Source: Chara braunii
Lineage: Eukaryota; Streptophyta; Charophyceae; Charales; Characeae
Direction: 5' to 3'
Length of the DNA: 43,477 nt
NCBI GenBank assembly: GCA_003427395.1
Contig: BFEA01000106.1
Span: 26,034-69,510 of the forward strand
The position numbers and the translations under genes are program-made. Shown here in pieces: positions 1 to 11,227 of this stretch; position 1 is the first letter of the stretch; each line of letters begins with the position of its first letter. A model generated the notes under the pieces. That model saw nothing but the letters and a program-made list of their open reading frames with translations. It did no database searches and was not told where the DNA came from.

Positions 1-995
1 GGTGCAATTTCATATCCAGGTACGCTTCCTCCTCCCATCCTTCTCTCTTATCCCTACTAAGATTGACCTTCAGCACGAAGATCTCGTCTTCCCTCTAGCG
101 ATTGTCGAGCGTTCCCATCACCAGTTGTATATTGCCGTTACTCAGACAAATTTAAACTCTTGCCCACCGATTAGCGATAGACTAGGAGTGACGGGGGTGT
201 TGAGTTCTTGTGCGAGCTTCGCCGCTGTGTCACTCGGTGGGGCACTGAGTACAGAGGTCTTTTTAAGCAGAGATGTGTGCTCAACCACTTTCGTTCAGTC
301 AAAAGACTCAGTCCTTGTGACCCCCTTTCACAGTCCATGCGACACTTCATAGACCACCAACACCTGTTAGGGTTGTTTTTCGAAACTTTGCCCTGGTGGA
401 GTTTGCAAAACTCTCATGCACCACAATTTTTGTCAGCAAGTTGGACAGCCTCGCTCAATCCATCCTGGGCACAAAGACCTCGAGAGTAGACCTTTTGTTT
501 GGATGCACGGGGCAGCACCGGAGGCGAACTCTCACCTGGATACCATTGTAGCACCCCTCGCTGAATTAATTAGGACTAAAACAAAACCCCCTCAGTGTGC
601 TCTGGAAGGAGAGGAGCGTTTTCTTAGTATCCGAGACTTTGCTTAACCCTCAAACACAGCTTTGAGCAGCTTTTCACCAAATTATGACTTTGAGTGCTAA
701 TCACAACAGTCTCGGCCCGAGCATAGTGCAGAGACAAATGCTTTAGACGAGTCCCTTCTAGGTACAATATTAAAGCACAAGCAATTTTGTCACTCCGCAA
801 CGTGACACGGGTTATATCACGAGGCCCATCTGCAATAACAGGACGTAGTGCAGAGGGTAACGTCTAATCTCCATCCATCAGGAACTTGGCCAACAGATAA
901 ACGACTTTTCTCTGAATGCGCTGCTTCTTGCCCATCAGGTAGCACATCAGAGTTGCAAATTCTAGCCAGACTTTTCTCGAGTGTAGTTAGCTCTA
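1..995 (+). repeat. Dispersed repeat, copy A (about 1 kb)
   Basis: This segment recurs at 17885-19024 in the same orientation. The first 95 bases are identical in both copies. After that there are scattered differences, nearly all transitions. Copy A lacks a segment of about 120 bases that copy B carries after its base 95, and a short segment near 487. Similarity stops abruptly at about 995, where both copies read up to TAGTTAGCTCTA and then diverge. No conserved protein, terminal inverted repeat or LTR signature is visible. The small ORFs inside are not credible genes. The repeat starts exactly at the window edge, so its true left end is unknown. Confidence 0.85.
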
Positions 996-3294
996 CTGGG
1001 TGATAGGAAAAATAGATCATCTCTTTGAAATCTGCGACCTTAATCTATGTCACATTTTTCTTCAAGTGGTTGAACCCGATAACTGATTTTCTAAGAGAAA
1101 TACACCTGACTAAGGTTTTTGCTTACTTGGCTGATTCGATCACGATGCGTCTCCCGTCTGATTCGCTGCCGGTAAACCCTCACAACTTCGGTCAGCAAAG
1201 TGAACCGATAAAGTGATCATGGTTGCTTATTCAAAACATGTAACATCCCCTTGGCCAAACATACTCACATACAAGTACTGACGGAAAAACCCTCATGTCC
1301 CTCACCTTATTTCAAAAAAAAAAAATAGACTCCAGCTTAACCTTTGAACTATTGATAATCAGTTTAACAGAGGGGATAGACCCAGCAGCGCACGGCCAGA
1401 CACACAATCAGATCACTTTAGAAAGTCGTTTTTATCGTTCATCAGGCGATACCGTCTATCCCTTTTGGTCCTAACTAGCCCTTGATTTGCAGGACTATCC
1501 TTTTCCCCTCCCAGTCTGAATTACTAATATCTCGCCCCAGGTGGTGGACTGGCTGAGAGCTAGAAGTAGATTGAAAGAGAAATGGTCTGCCCGAGGGTAG
1601 CACTGACCTTTTCAGGCTCGTTCGCCTTGAGTAGCCGATTGCGGGTAATATCATCTAAACAGCTAGCGGTCCACTGCGCGTCTAACCGACTCACTACCCG
1701 ACATATACTTAATGCTCGTTAGACCACCAAGAATGTCCAACGTGGTGAACGATCTCTGACTCATGAAGAAACTCACATTGGGAGAGTCAAGGATCACAAA
1801 CAAAATGCGGATGGCACTATCCAGATTAGAAGCTGGTTCGCTCCACTCTCCTCCTTTGCACTCACGGTGGCATGCACGTGTCCCTCCTCAATAGTGATTA
1901 GTTAAAATGCGCTAAGCTTACTAAAACACTTGATGGTCAGCATGGTTCCGTCGACTACAGTACAAACGTGCTGGTGGCTGATAATGGTCGCCGAGACTTC
2001 GCGTGTTTGCGGTTAGTTTCCACCTCATTCAAGGAAAATTACCGCTCGATACAGCCCACAATCTTGCGGAGCCCTTCAGAGTGCGCTTCACCATTGAGTC
2101 GGCTCTTTCTTATGCACTTTGTCGATCTGTGTGCACTGAAGCTCTCCCTGGCAGAAGTCGGTAGATAAGCACATGCCGCATGTGTTGAGGGAAAGTTGAA
2201 GATGTCACCCTCTTCAAAAGGTGCTCTCCCTCACTCATACTCCCTTCCCCGCAGGCACTGCTCTTTCCCTCTTCCGATCAAGGTTGTTCAACCCTAGCTA
2301 CATTTGCCGCAGGCTCATTCGCTAGAGCAGGAACTAACACACCGCCTCGCAGATCATCAACTGACTGGCCTAGGCAAGTGTGCGCGGAGTCTTCCACTTG
2401 GAGGGAAGGAGAATTAGCATCAGCTGGCAATGTCCACACGAAAACCCTCGACATACTACATTAATACGATAGGTGACGTCAACAACTCTCTCTTGTCTGA
2501 GTTTCGCGTTTGTTCTCTTTCGTCCCCCTGTCTTAATCACGCACAATCATCACTATCGAGAGAGTGGAAACGGGTGCAGTACTGACCGTTATTGCCGCCC
2601 TCGAGGGGCCAAACAGAGAGAAGAGAAGGCGAAGCAAAGTGAACGGATGATAGGCTCTACCAGTGACGTCAACAACTCTTTCTCTTGTCTAACTTCTGCA
2701 ATACTGGGATCAATAGCCTTCTCCCTTTTTCGTTTGTGTGGGTGCATCTCTCGAGTTCATGGCTAGCATGTCAGTTCTTGACACGAGCAAGCCAGGTGCA
2801 GCCCTCGCGACATTGGCTACTGTCATAGCGGAGTAGTGCATGTGACATCGTTTGTGACGTGCGAGCTCATGACTTGCCGTCATTACCAGTTGGCCTCTGT
2901 GACCCCCCCCCTCTCTTATGCTCTCGAGCGACCCTCAGCAGCATAGTTCTCCCACCGCCGTGAGCTGATTTCCGGGCAACTCTCAATAGGCTCCGCAGGT
3001 ACAAGTCGTCATGTGCAAATGTCGAGGCAGCAGTTGATGTCAACAACACTTTTCAAGCTCGCCCCCGCTCGTTCGCCCAGTCACCCCTTTCGTTGACTTC
3101 CCTCTCACTCACCAGACCACACTACCTGTCGACCGTGTACCGCTCGTCATCGCCTACACCTCCTTTCTGGGTCTCGCCCCCTGCTTGCCCGGGAAACCGG
3201 CACTCATGTTCGCCAAGAAGTCGCACCTGCATTAGCAATCTTGCCTCCACGCGTTGACCCCTGAGGGACTTCTCTCTCCCCACTCGCTGCGATC
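996..3294. other. Unassigned non-coding stretch
   Basis: No ORF here has family resemblance or sustained coding character. The only local structure I see is a direct repeat of GTGACGTCAACAACTCT at 2473-2489 and 2663-2679, with a weaker third copy near 3033. It is listed separately. Confidence 0.5.
2473..2679. promoter_or_regulatory. Paired TGACGTCA bZIP-type sites
   Basis: The palindrome TGACGTCA occurs at 2474-2481 and 2664-2671, each inside the longer shared string GTGACGTCAACAACTCT. A degraded copy lies near 3033-3045. TGACGTCA is the classical CRE/bZIP-binding core. A regulatory role is inference only, because no promoter or gene is clearly attached. The spacing could simply reflect an old local duplication. 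Confidence 0.25.
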
Positions 3295-3847
3295 ATGCAC
3301 CGCGTGTCATCCTTCCTCAGTTCCGCGGAGCCGAACTGGCCTCTGGGCCACCCTCTATCGACCCTGTCAGTGGGTGGTTCCTCCGTATCTAGTCCAGTCC
3401 ATGCCAGGACTGTGTCGTGGCCTCTCTATCGCTCGACTCACTCTCCGCCTCTGTATCGCGGTCCAAATGCCGTTGTTCCCGTTCCACCGTGTCCGTGGAG
3501 GTTCCTTCGTCCAGGTAAGTGACAGATACTTTAATTTCGTATGTGACCCCGTCCCGCAAACACCTCCTTTCTGTGCGGTCCCTGGCCTTATCTCTTCCTC
3601 TTTTCCCCCTTCTACATTATCTTTAGTTTCGCCTCTTACCTGCCGTAGCTGTCGTCCAACACGACCGTCACAATAGGCCCACCCCCATATATCTGCTCCC
3701 ACCTCCACAGGTGCTGGAGGCATCTTGGACGGTAGCCATATAGTCCGTTACTGCGCACCATGGTCGAATCTCTCTCTCGGTTGGACGACACATGGTACCT
3801 GGGCGCAAAGTTCCGGAATGGCCACCCCTCGACACTTAGAGCACTAG
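3295..3847 (+). CDS. Candidate two-exon hypothetical ORF (low confidence)
   Basis: An ATG at 3295 opens a frame that runs to a consensus donor (CAG then GTAAGT, intron from 3515). A pyrimidine-rich acceptor ending CTCCACAG lies at 3703-3710. Joining 3295-3514 to 3711 keeps the frame open to a TAG at 3845-3847, giving about 118 residues. The stretch 3711-3860 is itself flanked on the right by another consensus donor (GCAG then GTGAGT), so it could be a 150-base internal exon. The predicted protein is Ser/Pro-rich at the start and matches no family I know. The splice signals are good, but such signals occur by chance in pyrimidine-rich DNA. This may be a relic or nothing. Confidence 0.2.
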
Positions 3848-3861
3848 CATGTGCAAGCAGG

Positions 3862-5177
3862 TGAGTCACCACACACTTCCCTCGCCACTTAGTTCTCGAG
3901 CCTCAGCTCACTAGCACACGGGACAACAAGGTCGCCTACGTATTCTCCGTCAAAGACTCGCCTCCCTCTCTCTTTATAGAGTAGCTCCCCTTTGCGATCC
4001 CCGTATCCTAAACGAGGGGTTCGAATAACCTTCAGTGCTCCGTATTTTGAAAATTTGTGATTCGTAAATTAATAAGATAAAATAAAATAACAAAAGAAAG
4101 GGAAAATATTTATTTTTCAAAATCTCAAAAAACAAATAGACCGAAGGAAAGCAGCGGAGCCAAACTCCAATGGTCGTTGCACGTGCAGGCTTTTCATAGT
4201 CGGCCACCGATCCTTTTCATGTTCCTTTCGAATACATGATGTCAGATCCGGCTCGGTGGTCCCATAACATGATATCGACGGGCGGCCGTCCTTCTTAAAA
4301 CCCGCAGTTGGCCTACTCCTATTGGGTGCCCGTGTTCGACGACAAGGAGGGGGCTTATGACCCTTCACGGAGGATGATAAACCTCCTACCAATGCGGCCG
4401 CGGGTCACCCCTCTTTTGAGGTCCTCCCACGCGGAACACAGCCAGGCAGATCTGGCACAGGCGATTTACGAGGGGTCGGACTTGCCTAGGCCGTCAGACA
4501 ATAATCGTGTTTCAAGAATTGAACCGTCGGCCTCCCCTACGAAGTGACAAAGACCAAAAAGGAAAACCGCGTCTGAGAAATCGGTAAGATAATAATAATA
4601 ATTAACAATACTAATAATAATAGTAGTGGAAAGAAAAACTCAACGATACAGTGACCAACTGTCGTTGGATTACTCCAAATTAAAGCAAGGGCCCTGATCC
4701 GCATGTTGATCAAACGCTTAGTCTTCTTTTCTCGCTTAGTCTTCTTTTCTCTTTTACACTTTTACTTCCTTTTATTCCTTTCGCTCAGTCTTTCCTTTTC
4801 TGACCGCGACCCGTTTCGTGCACCTAACCCATAACCTGGCAGAGGGGCACTCGGCGCGCGGTAGAAAAGGTCACACCCGTCCTCCTACCCTCGCGTCCAA
4901 GGGCGAGCCTGACGGCTACCACGGCCACAGGCCGGTAGTGCTCTGCTGTACAGCAGGGCGCCGAGCTTGTGTGGACCAATGGAAAACCCTGTGGCGCACC
5001 CCTTTTGCTGAGGGCAGGCACCAACCGGACCAGTCTGCGTCACGGCACCGCCCAGGTATATCAGAAAAACCACGGTGGTTCAGAAGCAACCTAAAGAGCC
5101 ACGGCATCTGTTCGAAGCATTGGTGCTAGGCAGGTGCTTCGTACACAGAGGAGGGTTGGGACACCACGCCCTCCGAC
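3862..5177. other. Unassigned stretch with AT-rich and CT-rich tracts
   Basis: No supportable gene. There are AT-rich runs at about 4025-4140 and 4585-4635. An 18-base tandem duplication (CGCTTAGTCTTCTTTTCT) lies at 4715-4732 and 4733-4750, within a pyrimidine-rich tract. The ORFs at 4818-5129 on both strands overlap each other and look like chance openings in GC-richer DNA. Confidence 0.4.
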
Positions 5178-5194
5178 ATGATACCAAACCCCCA

Positions 5195-5240
5195 CCCAGC
5201 GTCCCCGCTGGGTCGAAAAATGCTACCCAGCGAGTATAAA
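5195..5240 (+). promoter_or_regulatory. Hairpin and TATA box ahead of broken ORF
   Basis: A consensus TATAAA sits at 5235-5240 in a GC-rich context. Upstream is a perfect 7-bp hairpin (CCCAGCG/CGCTGGG, 5195-5212). It is followed by a pyrimidine-rich leader of about 260 bases, and the first ATG of the RG-rich reading frame is at 5501. The layout resembles a pol II core promoter with a long CT-rich 5' leader. It could belong to a host gene or to an LTR; no LTR boundary is visible. Confidence 0.35.
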
Positions 5241-5500
5241 ACAGCGCCGCGCCACAACGTCTTCATTCATTCACCGCGCTACTGGTACACAGTAACTTGC
5301 GCTAGCTATCGATTTTCTCGTCACAACATCTTTCTCTCTTTCTTCTTTTCTTCTTATTACGACTCCCTTTTCTTTTCTTTTCCTCCTTTCCTTTGCGTGC
5401 GCAGAATCTCTGCGTGGTCTACGTCGTCCTTTTCCCTTTTTCCTCTTGTTGTACACCATCTCTTTTCAATAACCTCTCAACCAGCGTTTAGCTCTGCACC

Positions 5501-5971
5501 ATGCCTGAGGCACGTAGGGGACAGGGAAGAGGAAGAGGAGGGAGAGGGGGTAAGGCTCGATAGGAAACACCGACCCGTACGCGGCGTGACTGTAGTTCTG
5601 AGGAGGAAGAATAAGAGGTACGGGGTTATGGTGCGCACTCAAGGTGTTACCCACGCCACCCGTTCTCTACATGGTGCGAAAGGACTCTAGCCCCTGAGAG
5701 GATGGAGTACTTTCGGAAGAAGTTCGATGCGCGCTATGGCGCGCCCAACACTTCCTCCCCTCCCCACACTCCCAGAGCCCCTATCACTCCCATTGTGAGT
5801 AGAGCCCTAGTGCCCGTTCCACCATCCTCTATCCCTTGCACAGTTTCCTCGCCTTCTCACTCCAATAACTGCATTCTTTTCAACATTTTTTTTCTTTTTT
5901 CTCTACTTCAGACTGAGCTCATGACGATTTTCTACATCCTGTATAAGCGTGACTTTTTCTCAACCTTTTGA
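5501..5971 (+). pseudogene. Broken ORF with RG-rich N-terminus
   Basis: From the ATG at 5501 a single frame gives an Arg/Gly-rich start (MPEARRGQGRGRGGRGG), a TAG after 20 codons, an acidic SSEEEE stretch ended by TAA, and then an open frame to 5971. The last part begins with a basic segment around MEYFRKKFDARYGAP and becomes Pro/Ser-rich. The two stops interrupt an otherwise consistent frame and both could come from glutamine codons, so I read it as a decayed gene. RG-rich starts occur in RNA-binding proteins and in retroelement Gag proteins; I cannot tell which. A splice-donor-like GTGAGT lies at 5795. Confidence 0.35.
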
Positions 5972-6204
5972 GTCAGTTCTCTTCCCAATCTTCTAGTTCA
6001 CGCCTCACTTCATAGTGTCCCTGGCTTGAGAGTTTGAATACCTTTTTTTCTAATTTGTTGCTGGCTTTGACCTTCCTGTCATTCTGAAATTTGTCCCCTT
6101 TCCGAATTTTACAGCAGACGAAATACCTTGCCCTTCATCTTGGCTGCAAGATCGCGAATATGATCTCAGTGCTCACGAAGCTCATTTTATCTGCCATGCT
6201 GGGG

Positions 6205-6390
6205 ATGGGGCATACCAAACCCTTTTCCTTTTCTCTGGCCTGAGTGAGTCGTCTTCTCAACTTCTCAAGCAACTCAGGGGATACCAAACCTTGTTTTCTT
6301 TCTCTCATCTAAGTGAGGCATCTCCTCAACTTCTCAGGTAAAAGGAAGAGGATACCAAACCCCTTTTTCTTTTCTCTGGTCTGGAAACTT
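6205..6390. repeat. Imperfect tandem repeat, about 70-bp unit
   Basis: ATACCAAAC followed by a CT-rich tract and a GTGAG/CTCAACTTCTCA segment occurs at 6212, 6281 and 6352 (spacing 69 and 71). A single copy of ATACCAAACCCC is also present at 5181. Confidence 0.6.
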
Positions 6391-7969
6391 CAGGTAAGTC
6401 TTTGTATACCTGCAAAATAGCGAATTCCACAGACAACAGACTATGCCCCTGCAGGCAGACTTCCCGACAATTAACAGCCAAGCGACAAGTAAACAAAATA
6501 AAACCCAGAATAAAATAATAAAATAATAAATACAGCTAGACAATTCTTCACACCCAAGAGTTATTGATTGCCTTGATTTTGGCCCACCACTGGCTAGGAA
6601 TGACAGATGTCCCGTCAGTCTGACATACCTCATTCGGCCCACCTCAGGCCAAGACTAGCCAGACCATTTGTTTTGACAGCCCCTTTGACCTGCCTCCAGG
6701 TCAGGACCAACATACCCACTACTCGAGTATGGTAGCCCTTTGGCACTCTCGCCAGGACACCCAGACTATAGCGGGTCTGGTCACCCTGTGACAGTAGACC
6801 TCCCGTCAGTCAAACTGTCCCGAACCCGGATTTGACCACTGTGGTCGAGGACCGGCTCACCCACCAGTTTTTGGCCAAGGGCGCTGGCTGCCCCGCCTAG
6901 AATTTTGAACGTGGGACCCGGTCTAACCACTGTTCCAGGCTCTGGCGAACCTCACTGGATTGCATCCTCTGACTACGGTAGGGTTCCAGCTGACCCCTTC
7001 CAACCTCACAAGCTAGAACCCCGGAGTCTTAACCTCAATCGACTACGGAATTCGACACTCGCGTCGGGGACCTGCTGACCCCACCAGATTGCAACCTACT
7101 GCGGTAAGGCTCTGGCTGGCCCCGGCAATCAATGCATCTTTAGGTTATAGAAGAAGATCCCAGGCACAGACAATCACGCAAGCATATCATAACCCACAAG
7201 CAGACTATCTATGCACCATAACAGGACAAATATTTCTCAAGAGACGTCACTTCAGTCTCAAGAGGCACTGAACAGCAACATGATAACCAGCACCAAGCCC
7301 TTGCAGGAGACCTCCCTTCAGCCTCAAGAAGGATGCTTAGTGCTGACCCCAGAGAGGTCCCTTCCCTCAAATAGGAATTTATTTTCCAAGAGACGTCTTG
7401 TCAGTCCCAAGGAAATACTGAAATGCTGCTCTCAGACAGATCCCTTCCCTCACCTGAGTGAAGACAGGCAACTTAGTTAAGAAACACGAAGTCCCTCTAC
7501 TGACAACTCTCAGTCAAGTAAAGTTGGACTTCTTTGTGCCTGTCTTCATCTGAATTTCTTGGATGAACAACTTAATCAGAGACACGGAATCCTTCTGCTG
7601 GCAACTCTCAATCAGACAGAACTGAACTTCTTTATGCCCATCATAAAAATAATACTGATTATATCTTCTGATGTGTCCCAAACATGAGTTCCTCAGATCT
7701 TTGACACTGCGTCAATGCTCACGAAAATTGTATCTCACTCTTATTTCTCCACTCTCAGGGACTTGACACTCATGGATCGACTGTAGCACTGCATCAAATG
7801 ATATAGTCTCATTAACTCCGTTGCTTGCTAAAACAGAAAATTAACTGACATGCTAGAAAATTGAAATGATGAATTGACCATGCAAGAACGATCACAGTCT
7901 GCTGAAAATTCAGTCTTGTTGTCTCATTGTCTTACTGTACTTTTCTCTCAGCTTTCTGGAACTGTTCTC
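6391..7969. other. Region downstream of retroelement 1, with imperfect repeats
   Basis: No gene seen. 6640-7130 has loosely repeated motifs (ACTACGGTAGGGTTCCAGCTGACCCC and CTACTGCGGTAAGGCTCTGGCTGGCCCC are related). 7240-7480 has about three diverged copies of an AGACGTC/CTTCAGTCTCAAGAG module. Retroelement 1 should have its 3' LTR here, but I find no copy of the LTR at 16070-16351. The 3' LTR is either lost or outside what I can recognise. Confidence 0.4.
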
Positions 7970-9310
7970 TTACTTGGATGGTTGACCCTTCTTTCCTCTC
8001 TTTGTGGTCATTGTAAGGATCAGATCAGGGTCTCTGAAGATGAATTTACGAAGTCTTGACCCTGATACCATGTCATGAACCCTAGATCCATCCATCTCTG
8101 AAATCTCATAAACTTTGCCTTCTGCTTCCCCTGTGATTCTATAAGGACCGAGTCATCTGGGCTCCAATCGTTTAGTCCACTGAGTCTCAAGAAAACTGTC
8201 AAATAGGAGGACCACGTCACCAACTTTCAATTTCTCCTTTCTTATATATCTTTTCTTGTTCCATCTCTCTTGATCTGATAATCTGTTGGATGTCATTCTC
8301 TCTGCAGCATTCATCACTGCCTGATCGACCTCTGATATTTGTCTCATTCTGATCTGAAGGAGCTCTGAGATAGAATAGTCTTTGTCACTTTCTTGAATTG
8401 TCCATGTCTTGACTATGTTCTCAATAGGCAGTGTAGCATATCGCCCATACCACACAGTGAATGGAGCATAGCCAGTAGTCCTCTTGACTGTTATATTGTC
8501 AGGATAAACAGCGACTCTTAATACTTTTGGCCAATTACTGAGATTCCCTTCACAACATTTGGTCAACGAATCTTTCAAAGTCCTGTGACCTCTTTCAACA
8601 GGTGCATTTGTTTGTGGATGATAGGTAGTCACATACCGAATTCTAACACCCAACCTGAGAGTGGTTAACTCTCTGATGAAAGGATACCTGAGATAGACTT
8701 CCTCTATCCAGTCAACCACTTGCTCGGTTGTCTTCCTTCTCAGAGCCTTTGCCTCAACATAGCCAAAAAAATTCTCTCTCATGTTCAATATGTATCTCAT
8801 CCCTCCCTTGCCTAATGGCATGGTGATGAGATTCAAATGAACTCTGCTGCCTGGTTCTACCAGAATAGTAGGAAATAAAGGCTCAATCATCCTTGTAGTA
8901 GACCTCTTCTGACATAACACACATGACTTACAAAACATGTAAATCATGTCTCTCATGCCAGGCCAGAAATAGAGCTTAACTGTCTTAGAGTAGGTTGCTT
9001 TAGCGGCCCTATAACCACCAGCAACCCCCTCGTGTAGAGCAGCGATTATCTCCAGTTGTCTCTCCTTGCCACAAACTTCTCTTTGCCACAAACTACTCTT
9101 AATGGAGGCAATCCTCCCTTGCCATCCACAAAAAGGTAGTCTCGCTTTAATCTGAACTTTTTCCTTAAATTCTTGGAATAATATTCCTTCAACTGTTCTT
9201 TCGTCATCTTCTTCCCAATCTCTTGCTAGACTTCATCATATTCTTCAAAGATAAATGATATCTCTTCCTCTTTCTTCTCACCCTCTTCTTCTTTCTTTGA
9301 ACCTGAACTT
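7970..9310 (-). pseudogene. Integrase with preceding linker, retroelement 1 (catalytically dead)
   Basis: The main open part is 9091-8153. It shows an H2C2 zinc-binding region (HEGVAGGYRA... CKSCVLCQ) in which the second His is Tyr, then the integrase core. The first catalytic Asp is Asn (VHLNLITMP). The second, normally in a DNG-E-F motif, is missing because about 15-20 residues are deleted after YPFIREL. Only the third acidic residue (NAPVERGHR) remains. A TGA at 8153 interrupts the C-terminal GPYRI module, which continues in frame to a TAA at 7970-7972. Upstream, a tandem duplication of 17 bp at 9061-9094 shifts the frame, and the linker (9095-9310) contains a TAG. Confidence 0.85.
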
Positions 9311-9312
9311 TC

Positions 9313-10120
9313 TCATGTTTCATGAGTTGCCACAGTTGTAGCATTAACCTTCGCATACCAGTCATTTTGTTCTTCCTCTTCTTCTTTTCTGAGAATGGTT
9401 TCATAAACATAGGCACTAGGGATTTCTCCCCAGCTGTCTCTTTCTTCAGGCCATAGACTCCACTTGTACGAGCTTGGTACTTCATAATCTTCATCATCTT
9501 TCTCATCCAGAAAATTATCAACATAAGAAGATTCTTCAACAGACCCTTTAATATCTTCTTCTTCTCCATCCTTCCTCCATTCAATTCGACTTAGGCCGTC
9601 TGCCCTGTTTCTTCTCAGTTGGAATCTTCTCCAGAACAAAATGAAAAGTCCAAATGAAGGCTATTCATCTGCTTACTGTTGGATCTACTTGTTGGTGCTT
9701 CTTAATTGCACCAATCACAGTAGATGTATCAGTTCTCAGAGTGAATCTCCTTCCAAGAACGTAGTGCCTAAAGCACCTGAGACAATGGATAATGGTCAGT
9801 ACCTCTTTCCTGAACTGGGTGTAATCTCTTTCTGTAGAGTTGAGAATCCTTCTCTCAAATCTCATTAGGTCTTTCCCTACCATTCTCATCTTTCTGTATG
9901 AATACACCACCAAGAGTTACTGGTCCCCCATCTGCCTCATTGATGAAGGGTCTTCCTTCCTCATCATCGTAGAAGGGCACTCCCAACACAATACCACCCT
10001 CTTTTAATTTTTCTTGTAAGGTTTCTGCAGCAGTTTGTCTTTTCTCAGTCCAAGATAAGTCAGCCCCTTGTCTCACCATTTCCCTCAGTGGTTCTGCAAG
10101 AGTAGCAAATGAGGTATGAA
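9313..10120 (-). pseudogene. RNase H and acidic linker, retroelement 1
   Basis: Three frames must be joined. About 10120-9900 contains the end of the RT thumb/connection and the first RNase H strand (EADGGPVTLGGVFIQK). 9913-9665 contains the ERDYTQFRKEVLTIIHCL and GRRFTLRTD segments typical of the RNase H-like domain after gypsy RTs. 9639-9313 starts with the NRADGLSR motif that follows RNase H and continues into a very acidic linker (DEKDDEDYE, KEEEEEQ). Frameshifts fall near 10115, 9905 and 9655. The matching region in retroelement 2 is at 30328-31000, which confirms the reconstruction. The domain normally degrades the RNA strand of the RNA:DNA hybrid; here it cannot be translated as one piece. 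Confidence 0.8.
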
Positions 10121-11191
10121 AATCCTCCAGAACCCACAGACACCCAAGAAGCTCCTGACGTCTGTCACCCGCTTGAGGGGCAGAGGCCAGTTCAAGATCT
10201 TGTCTATCTTTTTGGGGTCTGGGCTCCGACCCTTGGAAAAACATCTAAAGCCCAGAATGGTGACCTCTGCTTGAAAGAGAAGCGACTTTGACCCACTGAC
10301 AGTCAGATTATACTTTTGAAGTCTCTCTAGGACTAGCTTCACACCTTCAGCATGCTCCCAGACAAACTTCCTGACGCCATCCCCAACCAAAGTCTCGTCT
10401 CTTACCATAGGTCCTTTCACAGGATTATCATCAATGTAGGGACTTATTATCTCAGGCGAGATATCTTGCATGACTTTAATCATATCCCTTTGAACCACTG
10501 CCACACCATTAGTCCATCCTTGGGGCACCACACACATCTGAATGAGGTCCCTTGGCGTGTGCATAGCAGTCATTGGCCGCCTAGTGAGATCAATAGAAAA
10601 CTGATCATAGGCAGAATATAAATCAATTAAAGAATAAATACAACGACCAACAAAGGATTCAGAAAGGAGATCAACATTAGGGAGGCTACCTGCATCACGT
10701 ACCATTACTGAGTTGAGCTTCTGGAGATTTTGTATCCATCTCAATCCACCCCCTGGTTTCCAAAAGCAAAACCAGTGGTTAGCATACGGTCCATCTGCAG
10801 GTTCAACAACATTGGATGCAATCTTTTTGTCAAGGTACTTTACCACTTCCGCTTCTTCTTTCAGGGCATACTTGCTTGGCCTATCATTCCAAGGAATATG
10901 ATCTACTATCCAAATTTTTGCCATCTTAATCATGTCCACATCCAACCGCCCTCTTTCTTCATTATTGAAAGAGAATGCACCAGAGAATTTTTGACACACC
11001 TTGAAAATATACTTTTTCTCTTTAGGCAAGATAAATTGATCAGAACCTATCTTCATCGTATCAAACCTTTCGCTGGTGACTCTATTCCCAAATTTTGCCA
11101 ACTCCCTCAATGCTTTGATAATCCTCCTTTCCTTTTTCAGTGCTTCGTCATAATCCTTTTCTATTAGGCCTGTCATTGAGTTTTTCTTCAC
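10085..11191 (-). pseudogene. Reverse transcriptase domain, retroelement 1
   Basis: About 368 residues in the same frame as the gag-pro ORF, separated from it by one TAG (11228-11230). Visible RT motifs in order: LRWIQNLQKLN and AGSLPNVDLLSE (fingers), YSLIDLYSAYDQ (palm, first catalytic Asp), MTAMHTPRDL, the QGWTNGVA block, and the catalytic box as PYIDDNP near residue 250 (YIDD rather than the commoner YLDD/FLDD). It ends with the thumb segment FLGVCGFWRIF, where a frameshift near 10115 throws translation out. It would polymerise cDNA from element RNA in virus-like particles. I call it a pseudogene because the ORF is cut off from both gag and RNase H. Confidence 0.88.
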
Positions 11192-11227
11192 CCCCTTAGG
11201 CTTATACCTTTTTTTTTTACCCAGTGA

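Noticed and set aside
6334-6642. 102-residue minus-strand ORF with a hydrophobic segment
   Set aside because: It lies in AT-rich repeat sequence, has no paralogue, and its hydrophobic stretch comes from an A/T run.
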